From DUQW01 sp050953805 (GTDB lineage: Bacteria > Bacillota_I > Bacilli_A > Acholeplasmatales > Acholeplasmataceae): a DNA stretch of 64,000 bases. This document shows positions 17,231 to 25,943 of this stretch, in pieces. The DNA lies in contig JBMNNE010000001.1 of the NCBI GenBank assembly GCA_050953805.1, positions 62,001-126,000 of the forward strand. The letters are read 5' to 3'. Both the position numbers and the translations under genes were made by a program. The notes beneath the pieces were generated by a model. That model saw only the letters and a program-made list of their open reading frames with translations. It searched no databases and was not told the origin of the DNA. The stretch's first letter is position 1; every line of letters begins with the position of its first letter.

Positions 17231-19885
17231 TTAATCATCCGACACAAGTCGTAATGATTCGTTATATGCGTTAGTTAACGCCGCATTAATCTTTTGTTCT
17301 AAATCTTCATCTGGACCAGCAAGTAAAACGTCAGTAAGTGCTGGTGCTACTTTTTGTCTAACTCCAGATGAGCCTTTAAATGGTAAATCAAATACCATGA
17401 AATCTTTTTGTTGTAAATAAATACTAACTGCTTTCGCTCTCATAATCTTATCAGCTTCAGTTCTTTGCATTCCATCAATAATGCTATTATCAGCTAATGC
17501 GATAAATTCTTGATATTCTTGACTATTTAATGTTGAGTTTCTTGTAGGGAAGTAACCTTTTTCAAATGCATAATCAAGTGATACTCGTTTTGAGTTTAAG
17601 AATTTTAAGAATAACCAAGCAACAATTCTTTCATCTTCATCAGCATCGGTGGTAATTGCAAAGTTAGTACCTTGTTGAATAACGTTTCTAAATTCTGGAT
17701 ATAATTTAGAATACAACATTGGTGCAACCCCAACATTAAACAATTTAGTTGTTCCGATCATTGGAGTATTCTTATCAGCTCCTGCGGTTGATGAAACTGA
17801 GAATGCTGAATATCCTTTTAAGAAATAATCAGTGGCATAACTAGCATTATTCCAAACTGCAGGGGCAGTAAAATTAGCACGATTAGATCCAAAGAATCTT
17901 AACATTGCTTTAGTTTGCTCATTAACAAATTTAAGTTTTTCTTCTTTAGTACCTGTTTGTTGAGTGTATTGTCCACCCCACGCTTTAGTTAAAGTAATAA
18001 AGGCATTTCCTTGTGAGTCATAACTAAATGGATAGAATTGTGCTTTCGCATTTGCCTTAACATCGTCAGTATATGTACTGTTACCTTCTTTTTCATATGC
18101 GGCAGCAATACGATTGATGTTAGCATCAACTTGTCCTCTTAATTGAGGGGCTAATGCGATTAAATCTTCCCAAGTTTCAGGGAATGGTTTTCCTCTTAAC
18201 ACTTCATCAAACATGCTCTTATTATAGATAACAAACTCAGTTGATTTATTAAATGGCATTGATAAAATATCACCTTCTAAACTAGCAACTCTTTGTTCAT
18301 CGCGATAAGATTGAATTATATCATAATATGATTCATCAGCTACTGATTGATTTAAGCCCCAAACTGGATGGAAGATATATGGTGTTAAAGAAATAATCTT
18401 ACCATATCCATGATATTCAACTAGGTGGTCAGGATAGTTTTGAATAATATGAGGAACTTTTGTGCCAGATTGCATCGCAGAAGTCATACTATCTCTAACG
18501 GAATCATAGTTGTCACCAGATTTAACAACATCTACAACAACATGATGTCCTTGTTCTAACATATATTCTTGGAACCAAACAGCATATTTTTTAAATAATG
18601 CTTCAATATCTTGTCCATTTCCATGTCCAAATTCAATTTTAATTGGATTTATCGCGGTTGTAGCTCTTAATGTGCTTTTAATTGTAACTGCTGATTTAAC
18701 ATTTAGTTGTACCGATCTTGAAGTCGTAAGTTTGCCGTCAGTCGCACTAACAACAATATTGTATTTACCTGGAGTTGATAACACAATGGTTTTAGGTAAA
18801 ATATAGTTAACAACAACTGAAATTTCTTTCTTAGTTGCTAAATTTTTCGCACTAAATTCTTTTTGCATATCAAACCCTCGTTGATCAGAACCAACATAGT
18901 AAGTTAATTTGCTAGGCCCAAAGATAACGACTTTTTGTTCAACGGTTGCTACTTGACCGATGATTTCGACAGTAATCATCGTTGTTAGTGTGGTTCCATC
19001 CTTTTTAGGTACTGATAATTCTAATTGGTATTGTGTGCCTTCCTCAGCTTCAACATCAATGTACTCAATTCCACTTAAAACAAATTTGCTAGCTGGAATT
19101 TCGGCGCCATCAATATCATACGCTTTAACAGTTTGAATCGCATCTCTAATTTCTATTTCTAAGTTTTCACTAGAAATGTCAATATAAAATAATTCATTGT
19201 GTCCTGTAAATTTAGCTGGTACTGTTGGGTCTGGATCTGTGCCTGGATCATCGCCTGGATCAGTGCCTGGGTCATCGCCTGGATCAGTGCCTGGATCATC
19301 ACCTGGATCAGTGCCTGGATCATCACCTGGATCAGTGCCTGGATCATCACCTGGATCAGTGCCTGGATCATCACCTGGATCTGTGCCTGGGTCATCACCT
19401 GGATCAGTACCTGGATCATCACCTGGATCTGTGCCTGGATCATCACCAGGATCAGTGCCTGGATCTTCACCTGGGTCTTCTCCTGGGTCTTCGCCTGGGT
19501 CTTCTCCTGGGTCTTCGCCTGGATCTGTAGCTGCGTTAACAGTAATTCTAACTGTTACTGCAAGTGGTTGTCCATCTACTTCAATTCCTACAGCACTTAC
19601 TTGAAGCGTTGCCGAACCTGCTCCAACGGCTACAATTACTAATTTCTTATTTTCTTTATCAATAGTAACGGTAACAGCTTCGTTATTGTTGTTAGAAACT
19701 TGAAGATTGTCAAGTACTTCAGCATTGGCAGTAATCGTAATTTCTTTAGTTTCACCAACGGTTACTTGAAAGACAGTTTCTGATAGACTTAATGTGTTGA
19801 CTACAACTGGCTTTTCATCTTTACATGCAACAATCGTTAATGAAACCATTAGTGTCAAAAATAGTAATAATATTTTTTTCTTCAT
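17231..19885 (-). CDS. extracellular solute-binding lipoprotein on an Ig-like and DPG-repeat stalk
   Basis: 884 aa, about twice the usual size. Lipobox IVAC (Cys21), then a Big_2-like Ig domain at about 30-120 and a low-complexity (T/E/D)DPG linker at about 122-222. Another Ig-like region spans about 230-400, and a family-1 solute-binding domain (UgpB/MalE type) about 415-884 with MPFNKSTEFVIYNKSMF and PFPETWEDLI. It delivers a sugar or glycerol-3-phosphate-like substrate to the permeases at 19902-22729. The transporter genes and the CBM-bearing neighbour favour an oligosaccharide, but the ligand cannot be read from sequence. The long stalk would project the binding domain away from the membrane. 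Confidence 0.88.
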   Translation of the reverse strand: MKKKILLLFLTLMVSLTIVACKDEKPVVVNTLSLSETVFQVTVGETKEITITANAEVLDNLQVSNNNNEAVTVTIDKENKKLVIVAVGAGSATLQVSAVGIEVDGQPLAVTVRITVNAATDPGEDPGEDPGEDPGEDPGEDPGTDPGDDPGTDPGDDPGTDPGDDPGTDPGDDPGTDPGDDPGTDPGDDPGTDPGDDPGTDPGDDPGTDPGDDPGTDPDPTVPAKFTGHNELFYIDISSENLEIEIRDAIQTVKAYDIDGAEIPASKFVLSGIEYIDVEAEEGTQYQLELSVPKKDGTTLTTMITVEIIGQVATVEQKVVIFGPSKLTYYVGSDQRGFDMQKEFSAKNLATKKEISVVVNYILPKTIVLSTPGKYNIVVSATDGKLTTSRSVQLNVKSAVTIKSTLRATTAINPIKIEFGHGNGQDIEALFKKYAVWFQEYMLEQGHHVVVDVVKSGDNYDSVRDSMTSAMQSGTKVPHIIQNYPDHLVEYHGYGKIISLTPYIFHPVWGLNQSVADESYYDIIQSYRDEQRVASLEGDILSMPFNKSTEFVIYNKSMFDEVLRGKPFPETWEDLIALAPQLRGQVDANINRIAAAYEKEGNSTYTDDVKANAKAQFYPFSYDSQGNAFITLTKAWGGQYTQQTGTKEEKLKFVNEQTKAMLRFFGSNRANFTAPAVWNNASYATDYFLKGYSAFSVSSTAGADKNTPMIGTTKLFNVGVAPMLYSKLYPEFRNVIQQGTNFAITTDADEDERIVAWLFLKFLNSKRVSLDYAFEKGYFPTRNSTLNSQEYQEFIALADNSIIDGMQRTEADKIMRAKAVSIYLQQKDFMVFDLPFKGSSGVRQKVAPALTDVLLAGPDEDLEQKINAALTNAYNESLRLVSDD
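19225..19527 (-). repeat. 24-bp tandem repeat coding DPGTDPGD linker
   Basis: About nine 24-bp units coding GTDPGDDP, followed on the coding strand's 5' side by five 12-bp units coding EDPG. All three frames on the opposite strand stay open through it. Units differ only at a few third positions, so slippage-driven length variation is likely. Confidence 0.9.
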
Positions 19886-19901
19886 ATTCTACCTTCCTTT
19901 T

Positions 19902-21419
19902 TTATCCTTTCGTGCCGGATCTTCCGACTCCTCTAATAATATATTTCTTCAACGCTAAGAATACAATTAATAGCGGCACTGTCACTATTGTACTCGCAGC
20001 AATTTGTAAGTTATACATTGGTAGTGGATCTCCACCTGCTTCTAAGACGAAACTTGTTTCTCTAAGAGCAACCGAGATCAACCAATAGTTTTTAGCATTG
20101 GCCCCATACAAACCAGGGTTAGTAATTAATTTGGGCCAAATATAAGCATTCCATGTTCCTAATAAGCTTAAGATAGTAATTGTCAAAATTGTAGGCATCG
20201 CAATTGGAATCATGACTCTTCTTAAGAATTTTAAATCTGAACATCCGTCAACTTTTGCAGCCTTATACAGAGTATCAGGAATTTGTCTAAATGTTTGTCT
20301 TAAGAAGAATATATAATAAACACTAGTCATAAATGGAACAATCATCGAAGCAAAGAATCCGGCCTTAGGAAAATCACGACCAATCCAACCAAATCCAACT
20401 TCGGATACAGTTAGATAGTTGGTAATCATATAAATTTCTCCCGGAATCATCATCGTCATTAATAATAATGAAAATAATGCTTCTCTTCCTTTAAAATCAA
20501 TTCTAGAAAAGGCGAATGCTGCAAATACTGTCGTTATTATTGTTCCAATTGTTGATAAGAATGAGACTAATAATGTATTCCAAACATATAAACCAAAGTT
20601 TAAGTTTTTAAAAACAAATTTTAAGTTAACCCATTGTGCCTCATAAAACGACACCCAAAATGAAGGATTAGTTGCTTTTGATTGGGTATATGTTTTTAAA
20701 CTAGTTAAAATCATCCAATAGAATGGAATAATGACAAATACCGCAACTAAAAGTAAGAAAATATAAGTAAAACCGTATCTTAAAATTTTAAATAAGATTT
20801 GAACCCTAACTCTTCTCCGAATAATTAACTCTTCTTCAGTTGGAGTATGATCATGTTTTCTTTCTTTTTCAATTCTTCTTTTTTCTTTCTTTTGATCGTA
20901 TGTCATTTTGAGCCACTCAAAAGTGTTCATGCCTTCAGCATAACGCATTAAAAGATCGGCTCCAATTAACTTAATTACAAAACTTGAAACATTCAATGTC
21001 AATAATGACATAAAAGCATGAACATATCGATTTCCAGCTTCCCAGCGGTGATAATCGTATAAATCTAAACTTCTAATACGTTTAAAATTGACAACAAATG
21101 TTGAGATACCAACGATTAGGAAAATTACCATAATTGTGATAATAAAGTTAATCGTATGGGCTGAATAAATAAATCCAGCAACTCGATAATATTGTTCCAA
21201 TACCGCTTCTGGTTGTTCCATTTCATTAGTCGTTAACGGAATCTTAATCGCATTCAACATCAGAATAAATACAATTGCAAAGAAAATAATAGCCGCAAAA
21301 TCAATTAATAAGGCTACATAATTAATAGACTTAATTTTATTTAATGTAGCTGGATTGCGATAATGTTTTTGTGACTTAGAAGGTTGTCCAACTTGATTAT
21401 TTAAAGTTGCTTGCATCAT
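19902..21419 (-). CDS. carbohydrate ABC transporter permease, MalG/UgpE type, with N-terminal extension
   Basis: 505 aa against ~280 for the family. The C-terminal ~290 residues form a six-helix binding-protein-dependent permease with the EAA loop LYKAAKVDGCSDLKFLRRV. The first ~210 residues add three or four extra membrane segments (about 30-52, 85-110, 135-155) and a charged stretch EKRRIEKERKHDHTP. It pairs with the MalF-type permease 8 bases upstream. The extension is not part of the known fold of MalG and its role is unknown. Confidence 0.9.
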   Translation of the reverse strand: MMQATLNNQVGQPSKSQKHYRNPATLNKIKSINYVALLIDFAAIIFFAIVFILMLNAIKIPLTTNEMEQPEAVLEQYYRVAGFIYSAHTINFIITIMVIFLIVGISTFVVNFKRIRSLDLYDYHRWEAGNRYVHAFMSLLTLNVSSFVIKLIGADLLMRYAEGMNTFEWLKMTYDQKKEKRRIEKERKHDHTPTEEELIIRRRVRVQILFKILRYGFTYIFLLLVAVFVIIPFYWMILTSLKTYTQSKATNPSFWVSFYEAQWVNLKFVFKNLNFGLYVWNTLLVSFLSTIGTIITTVFAAFAFSRIDFKGREALFSLLLMTMMIPGEIYMITNYLTVSEVGFGWIGRDFPKAGFFASMIVPFMTSVYYIFFLRQTFRQIPDTLYKAAKVDGCSDLKFLRRVMIPIAMPTILTITILSLLGTWNAYIWPKLITNPGLYGANAKNYWLISVALRETSFVLEAGGDPLPMYNLQIAASTIVTVPLLIVFLALKKYIIRGVGRSGTKG

Positions 21420-21427
21420 TACACCTC

Positions 21428-22729
21428 CTAATAATGAACGCGTCGCTTACCGACTGCGTTTTGTACCATAGTTAAAACTAAAATAATTGCAAATAAAACA
21501 ATCGAAGCCGCTGCTGCAAGTGGCATGTTATCTGGGTTAGTAAAATAGTCATAAATATAAAATACTATCGTTTTCATATGATAATCAGCCCCTGGAGGTT
21601 TACCTTCGTTTCCAAAGATAGCAACTACTGAAGAATATGTTTTAAATGATCCAATTACCGAAGTAATTAAAATATAAAATATCGATGGTGATATTAATGG
21701 AACGGTAATGCGTCTAAATTGTTTAAAACGAGGGGTCGCATCAATTGCTGCAGCTTGATAGTATTGTTTGTCAATACTTTCAATTGCTGATAAGAACACC
21801 ATAATCTTAAAAGCGAGTCCATTCCAAATACTAAACAAGATCAAGACAAACATCGCTTTCCAATACGGTGCCCCCACCCCAATCCATGAACCACCTTCAA
21901 TACCAAATGTTAATAAGAATCTATTTACAAGTCCACCTGTCGCTTGAAACATGTAAGCGAAAACTAATCCAACTGCTAATGCGTTAGTAACATATGGTAA
22001 GAAATAAATCGTTTGGAAAAATCCTTTTAATGGTTTAATTGAGCTAAGTGCTACTGAGATAACTAAACTAATAATGATAGTTGCCGGAACAGAGATGATA
22101 ACAATTAATCCGGTATTAATTAAAGCGGTAGACTTAGTTGTCGCTGACGGAACAATAAATGCAGGGTCTCTTAAAACTTCTTGAAAGTTACCAAATAAAG
22201 TTAATCCTTTGTATTCTCCCGTGGTTCCATTATAACCGGTAAGGAATACCAGTCTAAATGAGTTAATGATTGGATAAAATGAGAATATTCCAAGGAGTAC
22301 TAGTACCGGTAGTAAATATAGAGCAGCTTGTAATAAATTTTTGGTAGTTTCTTTCGCTCGTTCTCTTCTTTTTACAGTTTTTCTAGTGGCCGGCAATAAC
22401 TTTTTAACAAATGACAACCCCAAGGTAGTAGTATCACCTTTTTCTAGTTGCTTTAATTCATCATTAATATGATCTCTTATTCGATCGTATCTTAAATGAA
22501 CACCATCAAAAAATCTTTCTTTCCCAAACTGGATAGCATAATCGTAGATAACTTGACGACGATAACGCCTTTTTTCTATCCGTTTTTTGTAAAGATTAGT
22601 CGCTTTCCACTTAGAAACGAAGAAATTTTTAATCGTATCTTTAATTTTGTTAAAAAAGTTTCTTACATTCCAGTTTATACGGTGGAAAAAATCTTTAATT
22701 TGTAATTTTAATCGGTTAAGAACATTCAT
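21428..22729 (-). CDS. carbohydrate ABC transporter permease, MalF/UgpA type
   Basis: 433 aa. A very basic N-terminal ~125 residues (many K/R, predicted cytoplasmic) precede six membrane helices. The EAA loop is YYQAAAIDATPRFKQFRRI, which docks the ATPase. The family usually has ~300 aa. It sits 12 bases after the ATPase gene. Substrate is inferred to be a sugar from family membership. Confidence 0.92.
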   Translation of the reverse strand: MNVLNRLKLQIKDFFHRINWNVRNFFNKIKDTIKNFFVSKWKATNLYKKRIEKRRYRRQVIYDYAIQFGKERFFDGVHLRYDRIRDHINDELKQLEKGDTTTLGLSFVKKLLPATRKTVKRRERAKETTKNLLQAALYLLPVLVLLGIFSFYPIINSFRLVFLTGYNGTTGEYKGLTLFGNFQEVLRDPAFIVPSATTKSTALINTGLIVIISVPATIIISLVISVALSSIKPLKGFFQTIYFLPYVTNALAVGLVFAYMFQATGGLVNRFLLTFGIEGGSWIGVGAPYWKAMFVLILFSIWNGLAFKIMVFLSAIESIDKQYYQAAAIDATPRFKQFRRITVPLISPSIFYILITSVIGSFKTYSSVVAIFGNEGKPPGADYHMKTIVFYIYDYFTNPDNMPLAAAASIVLFAIILVLTMVQNAVGKRRVHY

Positions 22730-22741
22730 TTACTCCACCTC

Positions 22742-23938
22742 TTATTTCTTTGCTTGTTTGCTTTTTTTATTCAATTGGTGGATCGGTTGCTCTTCAACAG
22801 TAGGTTCTGCATCACGAGCTAACATCATTTGGTGATGATCACCTAATATTTTAATTTCTTCCTCACTTAATTCAGGTAGGGCTGCTAGTGCCAAACCTGT
22901 AACAATATCAAATAGATGAATTTTTTCATCTTTAACGGTTAAATTAATTTCATCAACATTTTCAAGAGATTCAGATTCAACTAAAGCTCTAACTTCAGAA
23001 TCACCATATACAAATCGAATCATCGTATCTCTACCAATTACAGATACATCTAACGCCTGAATATTAATTGAATCTTCTTTACTATCAGCGACTCTAAAAT
23101 CTTCGGGTCTAATCCCAATATCATATTCACCATCAGGAGCAACTTTTGGTAATATTTTCTCATCACCATAATACAGGTAATTGTTTTTAACACTGCCACG
23201 GAAAATATTAATTGGTGGATTTCCTAAGAACTTAGCAACGAAAATATTTCTAGGATGATTATAAATATCTTGAGGACGTCCTCTTTGCATTTCTCTACCG
23301 GTTTCCATAATGATGATTTGATCACTAATTGACATGGCTTCTTCTTGGTCATGGGTTACAAAGATAGTAGTAATTCCAGTTTCTCTTTGAATTCTTTTAA
23401 TTTCTTCACGCATTTGAAGTCTTAATCTAGCGTCTAAGTTTGATAATGGCTCATCAAGTAGTAAGACTCGTGGCATTTTAACTAGCGCTCTAGCAATCGC
23501 AACTCTTTGTTGTTGACCACCAGATAATTGTGCCGGTTTTCTTTCTAACAACGCCCCAATTCCAACTAAATTAGCCATATCTTGAGTTCTTTCCATCGCT
23601 TCTTCGCGTGGAATTCTCATATTTTCAAGTGGAAACATAATATTTTGTCTAACTGTCATGTGCGGATAAAGCGCATAGTTTTGAAATACTAACCCAATTC
23701 CTCTTTTATCTGGTGAAAGTTTAGTAACATCATCCTCACCAAAATAAATCCTACCTTCAGTCGGATCATGTAAGCCTGCAATTGCAAACAATGTTGTTGA
23801 TTTACCACAACCAGATGGACCTAAAAGTCCAACTAATTTACCAGATTCGATCACAACATTTAAATTGTCAATTGCTCTAGTTTCGTTTTTTTGCTTGTCA
23901 ATGAAAATTTTCGTTAAATTTTCTAATCTAATCTCCAT
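22742..23938 (-). CDS. ABC transporter ATP-binding protein, MsmX/UgpC type
   Basis: 398 aa ATPase energising the sugar permeases. Walker A GPSGCGKST is at about 40-48, the signature LSGGQQQR at about 139-146, and Walker B VLLLDEPLSNLD follows. The C-terminal ~160 residues form the MOP/TOBE regulatory domain (DIGIRPEDF). MsmX-like ATPases in Bacillota often serve several sugar transporters. This is the first gene of the operon; its promoters and a cre site lie upstream. Confidence 0.93.
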   Translation of the reverse strand: MEIRLENLTKIFIDKQKNETRAIDNLNVVIESGKLVGLLGPSGCGKSTTLFAIAGLHDPTEGRIYFGEDDVTKLSPDKRGIGLVFQNYALYPHMTVRQNIMFPLENMRIPREEAMERTQDMANLVGIGALLERKPAQLSGGQQQRVAIARALVKMPRVLLLDEPLSNLDARLRLQMREEIKRIQRETGITTIFVTHDQEEAMSISDQIIIMETGREMQRGRPQDIYNHPRNIFVAKFLGNPPINIFRGSVKNNYLYYGDEKILPKVAPDGEYDIGIRPEDFRVADSKEDSINIQALDVSVIGRDTMIRFVYGDSEVRALVESESLENVDEINLTVKDEKIHLFDIVTGLALAALPELSEEEIKILGDHHQMMLARDAEPTVEEQPIHQLNKKSKQAKK

Positions 23939-24064
23939 GATTATTCTCCTTCATCTGAAATTTTATATTAAAAAATAATATAAGTTGAGGTCGTATGAAT
24001 AATTGTAATTAATGTGCTTATATTTTGATGGTTAACTCTTTTCACTATTTCATCTCGTAAGACT

Positions 24065-24093
24065 ATTATAACAAATAGTAATTGAAATGACAA
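24065..24093 (-). promoter_or_regulatory. proximal promoter of the ABC-transporter operon
   Basis: TTGTCA (24088-24093), 17-nt spacer, TATAAT (24065-24070) on the minus strand, about 125 nt before the ATPase start. The -35 is part of the cre site at 24088-24101. Confidence 0.82.
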
Positions 24094-24101
24094 CGCTTTC
24101 A
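24088..24101 (-). promoter_or_regulatory. cre (CcpA-type) operator
   Basis: TGAAAGCGTTGTCA on the minus strand matches the Bacillus cre consensus TGWNANCGNTNWCA at every fixed position. It overlaps the -35 of the proximal promoter and lies some 40 bp downstream of the distal promoter start. Carbon-catabolite repression by CcpA or a LacI-family repressor is likely. No such regulator gene is in the window. Confidence 0.8.
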
Positions 24102-24134
24102 CAAAATAAAATATATATATTTTGACGCACAATC

Positions 24135-24163
24135 ATTATACAATTTATCAAGAATATTGTCAA
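24135..24163 (-). promoter_or_regulatory. distal consensus promoter of the ABC-transporter operon
   Basis: Exact consensus TTGACA (24158-24163), 17-nt spacer, TATAAT (24135-24140). The untranslated leader from here would be about 190 nt and passes through the cre site, which could act as a roadblock. Confidence 0.85.
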
Positions 24164-24222
24164 ACTTGCAATCCGGGCTTTTCAGAAGGTTTACACTTCT
24201 TTACATTTTTCCCATAAACAAA

Positions 24223-25638
24223 TTAACGGTATCTAAAGTTGCCTTTCCCCTTCCCTTTTCCTTTTCTTTGTTTTTTCGGAGTTTGTTTAAAAACTTGACT
24301 AGGATCTTTAGTAGCGCTTTGGAGTGATGATTCATCCATTTGCATCATTTTTCTCATCATTTGCTTTTGTTGCCGCAACGCTTCTCTTAATCGATTTAAA
24401 TCAGCAACTTGCATCCCTGCGCCTTGAGCAATTCTTTTTCTTCGTGATGCAGAGCGATCAATTAGTGTTGGATCTCTTCTTTCGGCTTCAGTCATAGATT
24501 TTATTAATACTTCCATTTGATAAAATTTTTTATCATCAACATTACTAGCGGCTTCTCTTAAATTTTTCATACCCGGAAGAAAACCTAAAATTCTTGAAAT
24601 AGAACCCATCCGTTTCATCATTTTAAATTGTTTAACCAGATCATTATAGTTGAAAGTGTCATTAGCTAATTTTTCCATCATTGACATTGCTTCATCTTCA
24701 TCAATTGCTTCTTCTGCTTTTTCAATTAAAGTTAAAACATCGCCCATTCCTAAAATTCTTGAAGCCATTCTTTCAGGATGAAAAACTTCAAAAGTATCCA
24801 TTTTTTCTCCACTTGAAGCAAACTTAATTGGAATGCCAGAAACTTCTCGAATCGATAGCGCAGCACCACCCCTGGTATCACCATCTAACTTGGTTAAAAT
24901 TGCACCCGTGGTGTCTAATTTTTCATGGAAACTTTTAGCAATATTAGCAGCATCTTGACCAGTCATTGCATCAACAGTTAGCAAGATTTCATTAGGAGTC
25001 GTTAATTTCTTTAAATCAACTAATTCTTGCATCATTTCCTCATCAATATGTAATCGCCCAGCAGTATCAATAATGACTAAATTTGCACCAGCCTTTTTAG
25101 CCTCATCTAAGCCATTTTTCACGATTCGTCTTGGGTCTTTTTGTCCCTCATCATAAACCGTTACACCCACATCTTTTCCGATTGTTTTTAACTGTTCAAT
25201 TGCGGCTGGACGGTAGACATCAGCCGCAATAATATACGGCTTTTTGCCATCAACTTTTCTAGTGTGAACTGCAAGTTTTCCAATGGAAGTTGTCTTACCA
25301 CTCCCTTGTAAACCAACAACCATTACAATCGTCATTCCCCGATCATTATAATTGATTCCTTCAACTTCAGTTCCCATGACTCGTTTCAGTTCTTCATGGA
25401 CGATTTTTACTACTTGTTGTCCAGGATTTAATCCCTTTAAGATTTTTTCGCCTAGTGCTTTTTCTTTAATATTATTAGTAAAATTACGAACGACTCTAAA
25501 GTTAACATCGGCCTCTAATAAAGAAAGGCGAACCTCTCTTAACATTTCATCAATATCTTTTTCATTTAAAGTACCGCGCCCTGTTAGACGACGCACAGCC
25601 ATTTGTAATCGATCACTTAAACTATTCATCTTCATCAT
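24223..25638 (-). CDS. ffh: signal recognition particle protein Ffh
   Basis: SRP54 GTPase that binds signal sequences emerging from the ribosome. It has an N domain, a G domain with GLQGSGKTTS and the DTAGRLHIDEEMM motif, and a methionine-rich M domain (about 300-440, e.g. MMRKMMQM). The tail is GKGKGKG. 471 aa. The start overlaps the end of ylxM; the ATG at 25629 (MNSLSDRLQ) fits homologues better than the upstream in-frame ATGs and may be the true start. Third gene of ftsY-ylxM-ffh. No clear terminator follows. Confidence 0.95.
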   Translation of the reverse strand: MMKMNSLSDRLQMAVRRLTGRGTLNEKDIDEMLREVRLSLLEADVNFRVVRNFTNNIKEKALGEKILKGLNPGQQVVKIVHEELKRVMGTEVEGINYNDRGMTIVMVVGLQGSGKTTSIGKLAVHTRKVDGKKPYIIAADVYRPAAIEQLKTIGKDVGVTVYDEGQKDPRRIVKNGLDEAKKAGANLVIIDTAGRLHIDEEMMQELVDLKKLTTPNEILLTVDAMTGQDAANIAKSFHEKLDTTGAILTKLDGDTRGGAALSIREVSGIPIKFASSGEKMDTFEVFHPERMASRILGMGDVLTLIEKAEEAIDEDEAMSMMEKLANDTFNYNDLVKQFKMMKRMGSISRILGFLPGMKNLREAASNVDDKKFYQMEVLIKSMTEAERRDPTLIDRSASRRKRIAQGAGMQVADLNRLREALRQQKQMMRKMMQMDESSLQSATKDPSQVFKQTPKKQRKGKGKGKGNFRYR

Positions 25639-25942
25639 CCATTTCTATTAACATGTTTAAATATTTAGTATCCTTTGTCTTGAGATATTGTTGGTAATAG
25701 GACAACCTTAAATTAGCTTTTTCTTCTAATTTTAGTTTTTCTTCATACTCTAATAATTTTGATTCAACTCTTTTTAATTGATCGTAAACTGCATTTCTTG
25801 AAACATTCATAATCTCAGCAATTTCAGATAATGAGTAATCATCATAATAATACATTCTAAAATAATCTTTTTGTTTATCCGTTAAAAGATTTTGATAATG
25901 GGCAAATAATTTATTTAATTTTTCCAGTTTAATTAATTCCAT
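25622..25942 (-). CDS. ylxM: SRP-associated helix-turn-helix protein YlxM
   Basis: 106 aa, the usual size of the UPF0122/YlxM family. A sigma-70 region 4-like helix-turn-helix is at about 35-60 (YSLSEIAEIMNVSRNAVYDQLKR). YlxM binds SRP RNA or Ffh and modulates its GTPase in streptococci. The start at 25942 is chosen because AAGGAG, embedded in the last codons of ftsY, lies 4 bases before this ATG. The longer frame has no such signal. It overlaps ffh at its 3' end. Confidence 0.9.
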   Translation of the reverse strand: MELIKLEKLNKLFAHYQNLLTDKQKDYFRMYYYDDYSLSEIAEIMNVSRNAVYDQLKRVESKLLEYEEKLKLEEKANLRLSYYQQYLKTKDTKYLNMLIEMDDEDE

Positions 25943-25943
25943 T

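Noticed and set aside
19225..19527. Short regularly spaced repeat that could suggest a CRISPR array.
   Set aside because: There are no unique spacers; the repeats are contiguous, in frame and code DPG units.
19159..19642. Several overlapping open frames of 100-147 codons on both strands.
   Set aside because: They are shadows of the 24-bp repeat, which has no stop codon in any frame; products are low-complexity and only the minus frame continues into a signal peptide and a binding-protein domain.
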